In this document: positions 27,623-37,028 of the stretch, piece after piece
Position numbering within the stretch: the stretch's first letter is position 1
How the letters are laid out: each line of letters opens with the position of its first letter
Source: Myxococcales bacterium
GTDB lineage: Bacteria; Myxococcota_A; UBA9160; UBA4427
Direction: 5' to 3'
Length of the DNA stretch: 64,000 bases
NCBI GenBank assembly: GCA_012959805.1
Contig: DUCN01000074.1
Coordinates: forward strand, 437-64,436
Program-made: the position numbers and the translations under genes
The notes under the pieces: model-generated
What the model saw: the letters and a program-made list of their open reading frames with translations, nothing else
What the model was told of the DNA's origin: nothing
The model's database searches: none

Positions 27623-28048
27623 TTAGCGGTCGACGACCTGGTCGTAGCCAAGGTCGCGCAGTGCCGAACGCACAATGACCGCTTCCTTCGCCACGCTCTC
27701 TGGCGAAGCGTTCGCATCGGCGTTTCCAAAATCGAGATCCGTCGGCTTCCAGATACACGAAACGTGAAGATGAACATGCGGCACTTCGAGCCCAAGAATC
27801 GTCAGTCCGACCTTCTCGGGATGATACGCTTTGTCCAGGGCTCGGCCGATCGCATGCGCCACGCCACTGAGATGTTTCATCACCCCTAGATCGAGATCTG
27901 TCCACGATTCAACTTCGGCGCGTGGAACAACGAGGGCATGACCCGGCTTGAGCGGCGCAATTGTCAAGAAGACGACGCAAACATCATCACGCCAGACGAA
28001 ATGACCCGGCAGATCACCGTCAATGATCTTCGTAAAAATGGAAGGCAT
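27623..28048 (-). CDS. HIT-family nucleotide-binding protein
   Basis: A 141-residue histidine-triad protein. The active-site triad is in VPHVHLHV near residue 95, and the fold's N-terminal strand is VCVVFLTIAPLKPGHALVVP. Such proteins hydrolyse nucleoside phosphoramidates or dinucleotides. The C-terminal 40 residues are longer than in minimal Hint proteins. Confidence 0.88.
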   Translation of the reverse strand: MPSIFTKIIDGDLPGHFVWRDDVCVVFLTIAPLKPGHALVVPRAEVESWTDLDLGVMKHLSGVAHAIGRALDKAYHPEKVGLTILGLEVPHVHLHVSCIWKPTDLDFGNADANASPESVAKEAVIVRSALRDLGYDQVVDR

Positions 28049-28410
28049 GAAGCTTGTTCCTCTCGACTAAAACCCGAACGCAATATGACTCAGAAATCAT
28101 CGACCCGAAAGCGAGACTCCCTAAATCCGGCCTCCGACCGGACCGCCCGAAACGGATATAGGCCGCTTCGACGCCATTCATTCATTCATTCAAGAACGAC
28201 AGGATCGAATCCCCATCACCGAACCAAGTCTACAACATCCCCCTCTGCTGGCGCGAAGGATGAAGCCCGCGACTTCGAAGTTCCGACCACAATGAACGTC
28301 AATCAACTACAGTCCTTCGCGCATAACCGATCCGATCACCGTCGGCCGCAATCCCTCGATAGACCGAGGCCGACACCGAGACACAACTCCAAAGCGAGGC
28401 CAACCCAATC
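28049..28410. other. Intergenic region, no gene seen
   Basis: About 360 bases between the divergent HIT and DUF218 genes. It contains four tandem CATT units at 28175-28190 but no convincing promoter, RNA or protein. Confidence 0.4.
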
Positions 28411-29004
28411 TTGATAGGCATCGTCGTCATCGGCCTTCCCCTCTCCGCGATCCTCGCGAGCCTCGTTTTTTCCGAATGGCTTCGCCGCCACGCGGACTCC
28501 CGCACTCTGAGATCCTTGGACGAGGCGCCCAGAGACGCACTGATCGTGGTTCTTGGATGCAAGCCACGCCAAGCCTCTGGCCGTCTGACTCACTATTTCA
28601 TCGGCCGCGTCGCGTCCGGGGCCGCCGCCTATCATCACGAATCCAGCCGCCAACTCCTCTGCACTGGCCGCGTCTACAACGATCTGAACGAGGCGACGGA
28701 GCTCGCGGAGGCCCTCGAAATCGCCTCCGTCCCTCGCGCCCAGATATTCGTTGACTCGAATTCCATTCGAACCATCGATTCAATCGAGCATGTCGCCAAG
28801 AGATATCCAGATCTTCCGATTCTCTTCGTCACGCAATCTTTTCATCTGCCCCGCACTCTTTTCCTGGCGAGACAGAAGAAGCTGGACGCGTGGGGGTTGC
28901 TCGCGCGAGGTCCGAATCCCGGCCACTGGGGTCAATTTCGCGAGCGAATCGCTCAAGCGCGCGCGCTCTTCGATGTGGCGCGAAGCAAAGCAGCGAACCG
29001 GTAG
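28411..29004 (+). CDS. YdcF/SanA-type DUF218 protein
   Basis: A 197-residue protein with an N-terminal membrane anchor (IGIVVIGLPLSAILASLVF) and a DUF218 domain: DALIVVLGCKP, GRVASGAAAYH, LLCTGRV, and VTQSFHLPRTLFLARQ. Members of this group are linked to envelope or vancomycin-sensitivity functions in E. coli (SanA). The start is a TTG at 28411. It precedes the M1 aminopeptidase by about 100 bases. Confidence 0.8.
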   Translation: MIGIVVIGLPLSAILASLVFSEWLRRHADSRTLRSLDEAPRDALIVVLGCKPRQASGRLTHYFIGRVASGAAAYHHESSRQLLCTGRVYNDLNEATELAEALEIASVPRAQIFVDSNSIRTIDSIEHVAKRYPDLPILFVTQSFHLPRTLFLARQKKLDAWGLLARGPNPGHWGQFRERIAQARALFDVARSKAANR

Positions 29005-29110
29005 ACTGCGACGACTCTCGACGCCTGACACCCTCCCTCACTTCCCACGTGTATGGCATCCTCTCACTTCATTCACTGGATTCAATGTATTCGACAAGGG
29101 GAGCATCCAA

Positions 29111-31786
29111 TTGGGAAAGTCGATCGCGAAGAAAAAGACGAGTCGGCTATCCAAATTCGTACGTCCCACGACAATCGACCTTCATTTCCATCTTGATCCG
29201 GAGAAGAAGACGTTCCACGGGAATGCCGAGTACACGCTGAGTCTCGAAAAACGAACGCGAACGATCGAACTTCATTGCGCGGAACTTCGCGTTTCAAGAG
29301 TTCGGCTCCGAGCCAGGAATGCTTCCCTCCGCCCGCGGATCGAGAGCCATCCTGAATCCGAATCCATCGTCCTGCATTTCGACACTCTCCTTCCGGCCGA
29401 ATCCATTTCCCTCGAACTCGACTTTCGCGGTCGCGTTCGAAACGATCTGCGGGGCCTCTATCGCTCCGTCGATCGAGAATTGCCCTGGCTCGCCACGCAA
29501 CTCTGCCCGACCGATGCGCGCCGCTTCTTCCCCTGCTTCGACGAACCGGGCATCAAGGCGCAATACAGGATTCGTGTCACAACCAACAAAGACCAGACCG
29601 TACTCTCCAACTCACCGATCGAATTCGAGGTTGACGTCGAAGCGAGTATTCATGCTAAGGCCAACGGTTCAACCGATCAGGGTGCAGACCAGAAGACCGT
29701 CCAATTCGAAACGACCCCCCCTCTCTCTGCCTACCTGATTGCCGTCGCCGTTGGGCCCTTTGTGGCCACGCCCGCTCGGATGAGCGGCTCGACACCGATT
29801 CGTGTCTACACGCTGCCGGGCCGCCAGCACCTCGCACGCTTTGCCCTCGAAACCGCACACCAGGGCTTATCGCATCTCGAAAAATGGTTCGGGATGGAGC
29901 ATCCGTACGCCAAACTCGATCTTCTGGCGCTACCGGATTTCGCCTTTGGCGCCATGGAGAATGCAGGCGCTGTTTTCTTTCGTGACTCGGTTCTGCTGCT
30001 CGACGCCAAAGAGGCTTCCTTCGAAGCGCGCAAGCGAGCGGCGGAGACTGTCGTCCACGAAATCTCTCATATGTGGTTCGGCAATCTGGTCACCATGGCT
30101 TGGTGGAATGATCTTTGGCTGAATGAATCCTTCGCCACATGGATGGCGTACGAAATCATCGAGCAGTGGCAGCCAGAATGGCAGATCTGGCTCGACTTTG
30201 CGCATCGGCGTGAAGAAGCACTCGCAATCGATGCACTCGAGAGCAGCCACCCCATCGCACCTATCATCCGCGATGCCCAAGAAGCGCACGAGAATTTTGA
30301 TGCGATCACCTACACGAAAGGCGCTTGCGTACTTCGAATGCTCGAGGGTTATCTCGGAAGCGAGGTCTTTCAGGCTGGCATTCGCCTCTACATCAATCGC
30401 TACAAAGAAGGCGCCGCCTCGGCTTCGAATTTATGGGCCGCACTCTCGGAAGCCTCCGAGCTTCCGATCGAGAAGATCGTCGCGCCCTGGACGGTCCAGA
30501 CCGGATATCCACTCGTCTCGCTACATCGCACAAATGTTGCCGGAAAGAAGGATCTGGAACTCAGGCAAGAACGCTTCCTTGCCCTTCCCGCGCCGAAATC
30601 TCGAAAAGGGTCGACGACCCGGGGCGCGACAAAATCGATGGCCCGCGGAGTCTCGCCGCGCTGGCAGATCCCTTGGGTTGGCCGCGGCGCGCGACGCAGG
30701 GGCGGCAAGAACGAGCAGATGAACCATCTACTCGTCAATCTGCGATGTCGTTTCCCGATGGGCGCCGGCGACCTGTCCTGGATCTACGGAAATTCGCGCG
30801 AGGCCGGGTTTTTTCGGATCGAACACGGCAAGGCCGAATTCGAAGATCTCCTCAAGCACCTACCGGCCCTCTCCACGCTCGAACGCATCGGATTCATTGG
30901 GCATCAATGGGCGCTGGCTCGTACGGGCCGGCAATCGGTGTCTCGGTTGCTCGATCTCCTCGCGGCTCTCGGCGAGGATGGAGATCCGGATGTGTTGTTC
31001 GCCGTCGCGAGCGCCCTCGGACGACTGAGTCAGCGAATCGCACCCAGCCGAGGGTCCGATGTCGAAGACCAATTCCGAAGTTGGATCGCCGCGCATTTCG
31101 AAGGAAAACTCCACGATCAAGGCCTCAAACCTACTTCGGGCGAAGATTTGCGAGAACGATTGCGACGCGGACAGCTCTTTCGAATCCTCGGTCAATTGGC
31201 CGAGTCGAATGAGATTCTCGAGCATTGCGCGAAGAGCGCAGCCAAATCCCTGTCTTCCGGAAAATCGCTGAGCCCCGAACTGGGCGACGTGGTCATTCGC
31301 ATCGCTGCAAGCCAGGGCGATCTCGAGTTTCATAAGATGTTATGCACGGCCACGCGCGAAGCCACGACGCCCCAAGCGCGACGTCGCACGCTCTTCGGGC
31401 TCGCCGAGTTTGACGAACCCGGGCTGCTTCGCGCGACCTTCAAGGCCAGCATCGACTCAACGCTGGCCCCCGCACCCGACCGTGCCGCGCTGCTCGCCGC
31501 CCTTCTGACCCGACCCTCGACGGCGGCGGCAACCTGGCACCATCTCACTCGGGTTTGGCCACGCCTCGAAAAGCAGATGCCCCCGATTCTCCTGGCACGC
31601 CTGGCGGGCTCGACAGCAGAGGCGCTGCCCTATTCGATGGCGGAGGAGGTCACAGAATTCTTCAGTGACCACCCACTCTCCGCGGGCTCACGCGTGCTTC
31701 GCCAAGTGGCGGAAGAAATGTCGATTGCCAAACGATTCGACCGGGACGCGGGCGCGCATTTCGAAGACCATCTGGCAGACTTCTGA
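29111..31786 (+). CDS. M1-family zinc aminopeptidase
   Basis: An 891-residue metallopeptidase that removes N-terminal amino acids. It carries the exopeptidase motif GAMENAG near residue 280, the zinc motif HEISH near residue 316, and the third ligand in NESFATWMAYE about 20 residues later. A long alpha-helical C-terminal domain follows, as in the ERAP/puromycin-sensitive type. I place the start at TTG 29111, preceded by AGGGGAG at 29097-29103. The open frame extends to 28751 but would then overlap the upstream gene and add Arg-rich non-family sequence. No signal peptide is seen, so it is cytoplasmic. Confidence 0.9.
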   Translation: MGKSIAKKKTSRLSKFVRPTTIDLHFHLDPEKKTFHGNAEYTLSLEKRTRTIELHCAELRVSRVRLRARNASLRPRIESHPESESIVLHFDTLLPAESISLELDFRGRVRNDLRGLYRSVDRELPWLATQLCPTDARRFFPCFDEPGIKAQYRIRVTTNKDQTVLSNSPIEFEVDVEASIHAKANGSTDQGADQKTVQFETTPPLSAYLIAVAVGPFVATPARMSGSTPIRVYTLPGRQHLARFALETAHQGLSHLEKWFGMEHPYAKLDLLALPDFAFGAMENAGAVFFRDSVLLLDAKEASFEARKRAAETVVHEISHMWFGNLVTMAWWNDLWLNESFATWMAYEIIEQWQPEWQIWLDFAHRREEALAIDALESSHPIAPIIRDAQEAHENFDAITYTKGACVLRMLEGYLGSEVFQAGIRLYINRYKEGAASASNLWAALSEASELPIEKIVAPWTVQTGYPLVSLHRTNVAGKKDLELRQERFLALPAPKSRKGSTTRGATKSMARGVSPRWQIPWVGRGARRRGGKNEQMNHLLVNLRCRFPMGAGDLSWIYGNSREAGFFRIEHGKAEFEDLLKHLPALSTLERIGFIGHQWALARTGRQSVSRLLDLLAALGEDGDPDVLFAVASALGRLSQRIAPSRGSDVEDQFRSWIAAHFEGKLHDQGLKPTSGEDLRERLRRGQLFRILGQLAESNEILEHCAKSAAKSLSSGKSLSPELGDVVIRIAASQGDLEFHKMLCTATREATTPQARRRTLFGLAEFDEPGLLRATFKASIDSTLAPAPDRAALLAALLTRPSTAAATWHHLTRVWPRLEKQMPPILLARLAGSTAEALPYSMAEEVTEFFSDHPLSAGSRVLRQVAEEMSIAKRFDRDAGAHFEDHLADF

Positions 31787-31795
31787 ATTTCCGAC

Positions 31796-33082
31796 GTGAG
31801 CCTTGTCGGCGATTCACTTTCGCCCTACTTTCGTCTTATGAAATCCTCACCGCCCAATCCCGCCAAGCGAATCCGAGAACTCGAACCACCCGGGTTTCGA
31901 CCGGCGCGCAAGGGCCGTGGCGCCCGAGTGAATCCAACCGGCCGCTTCGAACAACGGCACGTCGAACCCGACTTTGAACACCTGGACCACTTAGGCCACC
32001 CAGACCACCTAGACCACCTCGAAGACGGGGACCACCCGGTCGACATTGAGCACTTCGACGACGCGCAACATACCCAGCTCACCCACCTCGACAGCGAGAC
32101 GCAACTCGAAGCGACCGCCGCGCTGCCTCCCGCACCTCGAACCGAGATCATTCCCGACGCATCGCGATCGGCGCTCACTCGCAACAAGAGTCCAGACATC
32201 CCCTTCCAATTCAGTCTGAATCCCTATCGCGGCTGCGAACATGGATGCGCCTACTGTTATGCGAGGCCAACCCATGAGTACCTGGGCTATTCGGCTGGAT
32301 TGGACTTCGAGACGAAGATCCTCGTGAAGGAGCGCGCGCCCGAGCTGCTGCGCAAGGAGCTCTCTGCTCGAAGCTGGAAACCACAAGTCGTAGCCATCTC
32401 AGGCGTGACGGACGCCTATCAACCCATTGAGCGACGGCTCGAAATCACCCGTCGATGCCTCGAAGTCTTCGCAGAATTCAGAAATCCAATCACGATCATT
32501 ACAAAAAGTGCGCTCGTCACACGAGACATCGACTTGCTTCAACGGCTTGCCGCAGATCAGGCGGTCTCGGTCGCCCTTAGCATCACAACCCTGAATCCCG
32601 AACTCCAGCGAGTGCTCGAACCTCGGGCTTCGTCCTCGAAGGAGCGACTCCGAGCCATCAAAACGCTCACCGATGCGGGAATTCCGACCGGCGTCATGGT
32701 CGCACCCATCCTGCCCGGACTCACGGACATGGAGACGCCCGCCCTACTCGAAGCCGCCGCCTCGGCGGGGGCGGGCTGGGCCGGACAAACTGTCCTGCGC
32801 CTGCCCCATGGTGTTCGAGAGATCTTCGACGACTGGCTCCTCACGCATCGACCGCTGCGGCGCAAGAAAGTACTCAGCCGACTCGAGTCCCTGCGCGGCG
32901 GCCGCCTGAACGATCCTCGATTCGGAACGCGGATGCGCGGTGAAGGTCGCTTCGCCGCGCAGATCGCTGACCTCTTTCGTTTATGGGCGCGACGCCAAGG
33001 GCTCGAGGGTCCCGCGCCCACGCTCTCGGCGGCCGCATTTCGCCGGCCCGGAGGTACGCAACTGTCGCTTGAACTAGATTAG
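31796..33082 (+). CDS. PA0069-type radical SAM protein with His/Asp-rich insert
   Basis: Up to 428 residues (GTG at 31796; ATG at 31838 is an alternative). The iron-sulfur motif is C147-x3-C151-x2-C154 in RGCEHGCAYCYARPTHEYLG. The flanking blocks GRGARVNPTGRF and DIPFQFSLNPYRGCEHG match the PA0069 family of SplB-like radical SAM proteins, whose reaction is unknown. Between them, residues 60-99 contain nine His and many Asp in repeated DHL-like units, which I do not know from relatives. It follows the aminopeptidase by 9 bases, so the two are probably co-transcribed. Confidence 0.85.
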   Translation: MSLVGDSLSPYFRLMKSSPPNPAKRIRELEPPGFRPARKGRGARVNPTGRFEQRHVEPDFEHLDHLGHPDHLDHLEDGDHPVDIEHFDDAQHTQLTHLDSETQLEATAALPPAPRTEIIPDASRSALTRNKSPDIPFQFSLNPYRGCEHGCAYCYARPTHEYLGYSAGLDFETKILVKERAPELLRKELSARSWKPQVVAISGVTDAYQPIERRLEITRRCLEVFAEFRNPITIITKSALVTRDIDLLQRLAADQAVSVALSITTLNPELQRVLEPRASSSKERLRAIKTLTDAGIPTGVMVAPILPGLTDMETPALLEAAASAGAGWAGQTVLRLPHGVREIFDDWLLTHRPLRRKKVLSRLESLRGGRLNDPRFGTRMRGEGRFAAQIADLFRLWARRQGLEGPAPTLSAAAFRRPGGTQLSLELD

Positions 33083-33086
33083 AGAC

Positions 33087-34334
33087 ATGGCGGGTACTGC
33101 GACCGACGCGACGGACACCACGGACGACGAGGCCGAAAATTCCAGCTCACTCACCCCAGCCCAACGGGCGGCACTTCGGTTCGTCGCCGAGCATGCGATC
33201 TCGAGGTCGGAAGCAGCCAATCAGCTCATCAACGAAGTCCTTCGCATGTCCAATCTATCCCGGCCGCCGGCAAATCCGATCGACGAAAGGAACAACAAGA
33301 GGACGGGCAATGAATCGGACGATGGACAGACGCGCTTTGAGAAATCGATCAGGGAGCTCAAGAACCATGCTCGCGTCGCACTCCATTTCCACCCAGACCG
33401 GCCAGGCGCAAACGGCGACAGCGTGGCCGGATGCCTGCTCAGCGAGGGGTTCTACCGGTCCCAGTTCGAAACGGGAATCTCGAACGGCGGACTGACGGCC
33501 TACCCCGGCGGTGCGCGTCAGCGCTGGGAAGAGAAGCTCTTCGGCGGGGCCTATGAACAATCGAATGCCGACCCCGACAAGAGAGCGCACGAACGCCCAA
33601 AATACGGTGCCCTCGACGTGATGCGGCATGCCGACGGACCTTCGCCGCGCTTTGGCTCCTGCTATTTCCTTTTGATGCCGACGGTCTCGCGGCGCTGCAC
33701 GTTGACCTACATGGACTCGAGCGAAGAGCCCGAGACCCGGGGTACGGTCGAAGCCTTCGACGACATCGTCGCCGCCATGCTAGGCGATGTTTTCAAGAGC
33801 GACTTCACGCTGGGCGAAAGCAACCTGACACCGCCTCGACTGATCGACCACTTGCTCGAGAATTCCCTTCGGCCGCTCGATGAGTCCGTCGCGCAACCGG
33901 CCACCCGGAATCTCAACCACTATATCGAGGCACAGGTCCACGGTGAAGTTTCTCTTGCGGAAGATGTCGAAGCACTGGTCATCGACCCCTGCTTTACACA
34001 GACCCAAACCGGAAAGACGCTCGAGTCGCTGTGCAACCAATATGAGATCGCCCTCTACCAACATGGCGGCTTCGCCCTTCCCGTCGATGAGATTCCCAGC
34101 GATTTCCGCGGGCCGAGCATGCCTTCACTCGCTGCGCGAATCGCGACGAACGACATCATCGACGTCGGGGTGATTGGACGAGCGGTGACTGAGCTCAAAG
34201 GAAATTCAGCGCGTTTCTCCGACCGGGGAAGCCATGACGAGGTGCTCCAGGAATTGAAGCTGCTTTGGCATGTGCTGGTTCGATACGGGCGTCCGGCGGG
34301 CGAGTTCGGGGGACCCGGCGTGAAACTGACCTAA
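33087..34334 (+). CDS. DUF3626 protein
   Basis: A 415-residue protein that matches DUF3626 through VALHFHPDRP, GFYRSQFETGISNGGLTAYP, the FGGAY block, ERPKYGALDVMRH and PSPRFGSCYFLL. DUF3626 has no established function; its compact conserved core with His, Arg and Glu looks enzymatic. It starts 4 bases after the radical SAM gene stop, indicating one transcript. Confidence 0.85.
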   Translation: MAGTATDATDTTDDEAENSSSLTPAQRAALRFVAEHAISRSEAANQLINEVLRMSNLSRPPANPIDERNNKRTGNESDDGQTRFEKSIRELKNHARVALHFHPDRPGANGDSVAGCLLSEGFYRSQFETGISNGGLTAYPGGARQRWEEKLFGGAYEQSNADPDKRAHERPKYGALDVMRHADGPSPRFGSCYFLLMPTVSRRCTLTYMDSSEEPETRGTVEAFDDIVAAMLGDVFKSDFTLGESNLTPPRLIDHLLENSLRPLDESVAQPATRNLNHYIEAQVHGEVSLAEDVEALVIDPCFTQTQTGKTLESLCNQYEIALYQHGGFALPVDEIPSDFRGPSMPSLAARIATNDIIDVGVIGRAVTELKGNSARFSDRGSHDEVLQELKLLWHVLVRYGRPAGEFGGPGVKLT

Positions 34335-34462
34335 AATGATTCCAGGGCGCGAACAAAGACGGGTCAGGCGGTACCTACTCTCCGTCATCCGCGCCAAGAT
34401 TGCGCCAGCAGCGATTTCGTTCGTGAGTGCGCAAGTTCGAGAGTAACGGGAGAGACGAGAAA

Positions 34463-35206
34463 ATGAACGACGATTCTTCGAAGAGCGATCACGAATCCGA
34501 GGCCAGCCACAGCTTTCTCCGAGACACGCTGGCACCCATTCTCGTCGTGATTGCGATCATCGTTCCTCTTCGATCGGCCGTTGCGGATTGGAATGATGTC
34601 CCGAGCGGATCGATGCGACCGACCATTCTCGAGGGCGACCGGATCTGGGTCAACAAACTCGCCTACGGCTTGCGCGTTCCGCTCACCATGTCCTGGATCA
34701 CTCGCTGGGATGAACCTGTCCGCGGGGACATCGTGACTTTTGCCTCCCCAGACGACGGGATCCGGCTCGTCAAACGCATTATCGGCTTGCCCGGAGACCG
34801 AATTTCCATGCGCGCCAATCGGCTCTCGCTCAATGGACGAGAGCTCGACTACATCGAATTCGACGAGACCCTCGAAAAACTACCAGAACCTCGACCCGGG
34901 GACGCGCAGACACCGGTGATCGTGCGAACCGAACAACTCGACACACATCCGCACGCCGTCACGGTCATCCCGGCTCTGTCCGGTTACTCCGACTCTTTTC
35001 CCGAATTCACGGTGCCCGAGGGCCACTATTTCTTTCTCGGAGACAACCGTGATCAAAGCCGCGATTCCCGTTTTATCGGAACGGTCGCCCTCGATGAGAT
35101 CTACGGCCGCGTAACCCATGTCGCTCTTTCCGTGGACCCCGATCATTATTATCGGCCGCGGTTCAGCCGCTGGATGAAGCCCTTGGATTCAGTCTTCGCG
35201 CAATAG
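34463..35206 (+). CDS. lepB: Signal peptidase I
   Basis: A 247-residue inner-membrane peptidase that cleaves Sec signal peptides. One N-terminal membrane helix (LAPILVVIAIIVPLRSAV) is followed by box B with the catalytic Ser in VPSGSMRPTILEGD, box D with the catalytic Lys in LVKRIIGLPGD, and box E GDNRDQSRDSR. The ATG at 34463 follows GGGAGAGACGAG. It sits in the plus-strand run between DUF3626 and the ABC-class ATPase gene, 9 bases before the latter. Confidence 0.93.
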   Translation: MNDDSSKSDHESEASHSFLRDTLAPILVVIAIIVPLRSAVADWNDVPSGSMRPTILEGDRIWVNKLAYGLRVPLTMSWITRWDEPVRGDIVTFASPDDGIRLVKRIIGLPGDRISMRANRLSLNGRELDYIEFDETLEKLPEPRPGDAQTPVIVRTEQLDTHPHAVTVIPALSGYSDSFPEFTVPEGHYFFLGDNRDQSRDSRFIGTVALDEIYGRVTHVALSVDPDHYYRPRFSRWMKPLDSVFAQ

Positions 35207-35215
35207 TCCGCCGAT

Positions 35216-37009
35216 ATGCGTCGCGAAGCGAAAGGGTCCGCAGATCTGAACGTGCTCCTCGATCGAATCAACGGGCGCAGTTACAAGGCCTACCGCGATC
35301 TCGAAGGCGTCTGGCATTTCTCGGAATTCACGCTCTTCGTCGACCACACCCAATCCGATCCATTCGCATCGCCCTCAAAGCTTCGCGTTCGCCTCGACTC
35401 CGAGACCACGAACCTACCCGAGGATGCCCTCGCCAATCCGACCCGCCGAATGGCCTGTGCCTCGTGGCTTGCACGAGCCTTTCGCAAAACCATCCATGAC
35501 ATTCGCCCCCCCCGAACGGGAACGGGCAAAGGCGGCCTCATCTCGATCGACGCGGGTGGCGCAGAAGTTCTCGAACGAACGGCCGTCGTCTTCGGCGACG
35601 GCTTCGTCGAAGCGCGAATCGAATTAGGCCTGCCAGCGGCGGGGCGGCGCATACTCGGTGGCGAAGCGGCAAACCTCCTCATCGACGTCCTCCCACGCAT
35701 CGTCGCCCGAGCCTGGACCCGGCGTAGTGAATCGGACGGGCGCGACCTTCTTCACTTCATCAACTGCATCGAGAACCAGGAAATAGTTCGGAGTTCGCTT
35801 CGCGAACGCAACCTGATTGCATTCGTCGGAGACGGCGCAATTCTTCCACGTGAGAGCGGGGCCACTGAACGTCCGATGGACAGGGAGCGTGCATACCCGT
35901 TTCAATCGCCGGAACCCTTTCGCGTGGACATCGAAGTGCCGCACGCCGACGCAGGCGCACCCGGTCGAATCTGGCATGGAATGGGAATTCCTCGCGGCAT
36001 CGTATTACTCGTCGGCGGGGGGTATCACGGAAAATCGACACTGCTGCGTGCGATCGAACGAGGCATCGCCCCACATATCCCCGGCGATGGACGCGAAACC
36101 GTGGTGAGCGATCCCAGCCTCGTCAAAGTTCGCGCCGAGGACGGCCGAAGCATCCGAGACGTGGATATCCGCGGCTTCATCGATCATCTCCCGAAGCCCC
36201 AAGGCGAATCCGACCCGCCGAGCACACGGGAATTCTCCAGTGCGGATGCGAGTGGCAGTACGAGCCAGGCTGCCAACATCGTGGAATCCATCGAGGCCGG
36301 TGCGACGGGCCTGCTCCTCGATGAAGATACCTCCGCGACCAACTTCATGGTTCGAGACGCGAAGATGCAGGCGCTCATCCATCCCAGAGATGAACCGATC
36401 ACCCCCTACCTCGATCGCATTCGCGAACTCTATGACGTGTTTGGCATTTCGACGCTTCTCGTCATGGGCAGCTCCGGCGATTACTTCGCCGTCGCAGACG
36501 CCGTCATCGAAATGAAGGCCTATCAGGCCTATGATGTCAGTGCGAAGGCCAAAGAGATTGCGGGTCGCGGCGAGTCGAATGCCGATGTGGATTCGCGAAC
36601 CGCCCTCACTGCACTCACCGCAGCACGCAAACGGATTCCCGATCGCACGAGTTTCGATGCCAGGCGAGGACGACGCCACCCAAAGATCTCGAGTCGTGGA
36701 TGCGATGAGATGGTCTACGGCACAACCGAAATTGATCTGCGCGGCATCGAACAACTCTTCGATGCCAGTCAGACACGAGCTATCGGATGGGCGATTCTAT
36801 ATGCGGCAACCAAGATCATGAATGATCGGATGACAATCTCAGCAATGCTCAATGAGCTCGACCGCTTCTTCGACCAAGAAGGGCTCGACGTGCTCGGCCC
36901 TGACCATCGGTCCGGCCATCATCCGGGCGCCCTCGCTCGGCCGCGGCGGATCGAGATTGCGGCGGTCATCAATCGAATGCGAACGCTTCGGCTCATTAGA
37001 GCGAGTTGA
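35216..37009 (+). CDS. ABC-class P-loop ATPase (PF09818-like)
   Basis: A 597-residue soluble ATPase. The Walker A motif is GGGYHGKST near residue 265, an ABC-like signature lies in STSQAANI, and the Walker B is GLLLDEDTSATN. These match the predicted ABC-class ATPase family (COG3044), whose function is unknown. It starts 9 bases after lepB and ends 19 bases before the deacylase gene. Confidence 0.85.
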   Translation: MRREAKGSADLNVLLDRINGRSYKAYRDLEGVWHFSEFTLFVDHTQSDPFASPSKLRVRLDSETTNLPEDALANPTRRMACASWLARAFRKTIHDIRPPRTGTGKGGLISIDAGGAEVLERTAVVFGDGFVEARIELGLPAAGRRILGGEAANLLIDVLPRIVARAWTRRSESDGRDLLHFINCIENQEIVRSSLRERNLIAFVGDGAILPRESGATERPMDRERAYPFQSPEPFRVDIEVPHADAGAPGRIWHGMGIPRGIVLLVGGGYHGKSTLLRAIERGIAPHIPGDGRETVVSDPSLVKVRAEDGRSIRDVDIRGFIDHLPKPQGESDPPSTREFSSADASGSTSQAANIVESIEAGATGLLLDEDTSATNFMVRDAKMQALIHPRDEPITPYLDRIRELYDVFGISTLLVMGSSGDYFAVADAVIEMKAYQAYDVSAKAKEIAGRGESNADVDSRTALTALTAARKRIPDRTSFDARRGRRHPKISSRGCDEMVYGTTEIDLRGIEQLFDASQTRAIGWAILYAATKIMNDRMTISAMLNELDRFFDQEGLDVLGPDHRSGHHPGALARPRRIEIAAVINRMRTLRLIRAS

Positions 37010-37028
37010 ACCGGAAGGGAAACTCAAA

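Noticed and set aside
28175-28190. Four tandem CATT units
   Set aside because: Too short to be more than a chance simple repeat; no linked gene effect visible.
28751-29110. N-terminal extension of the M1 aminopeptidase frame
   Set aside because: It overlaps the DUF218 gene, lacks family similarity, and a strong ribosome site precedes TTG 29111.
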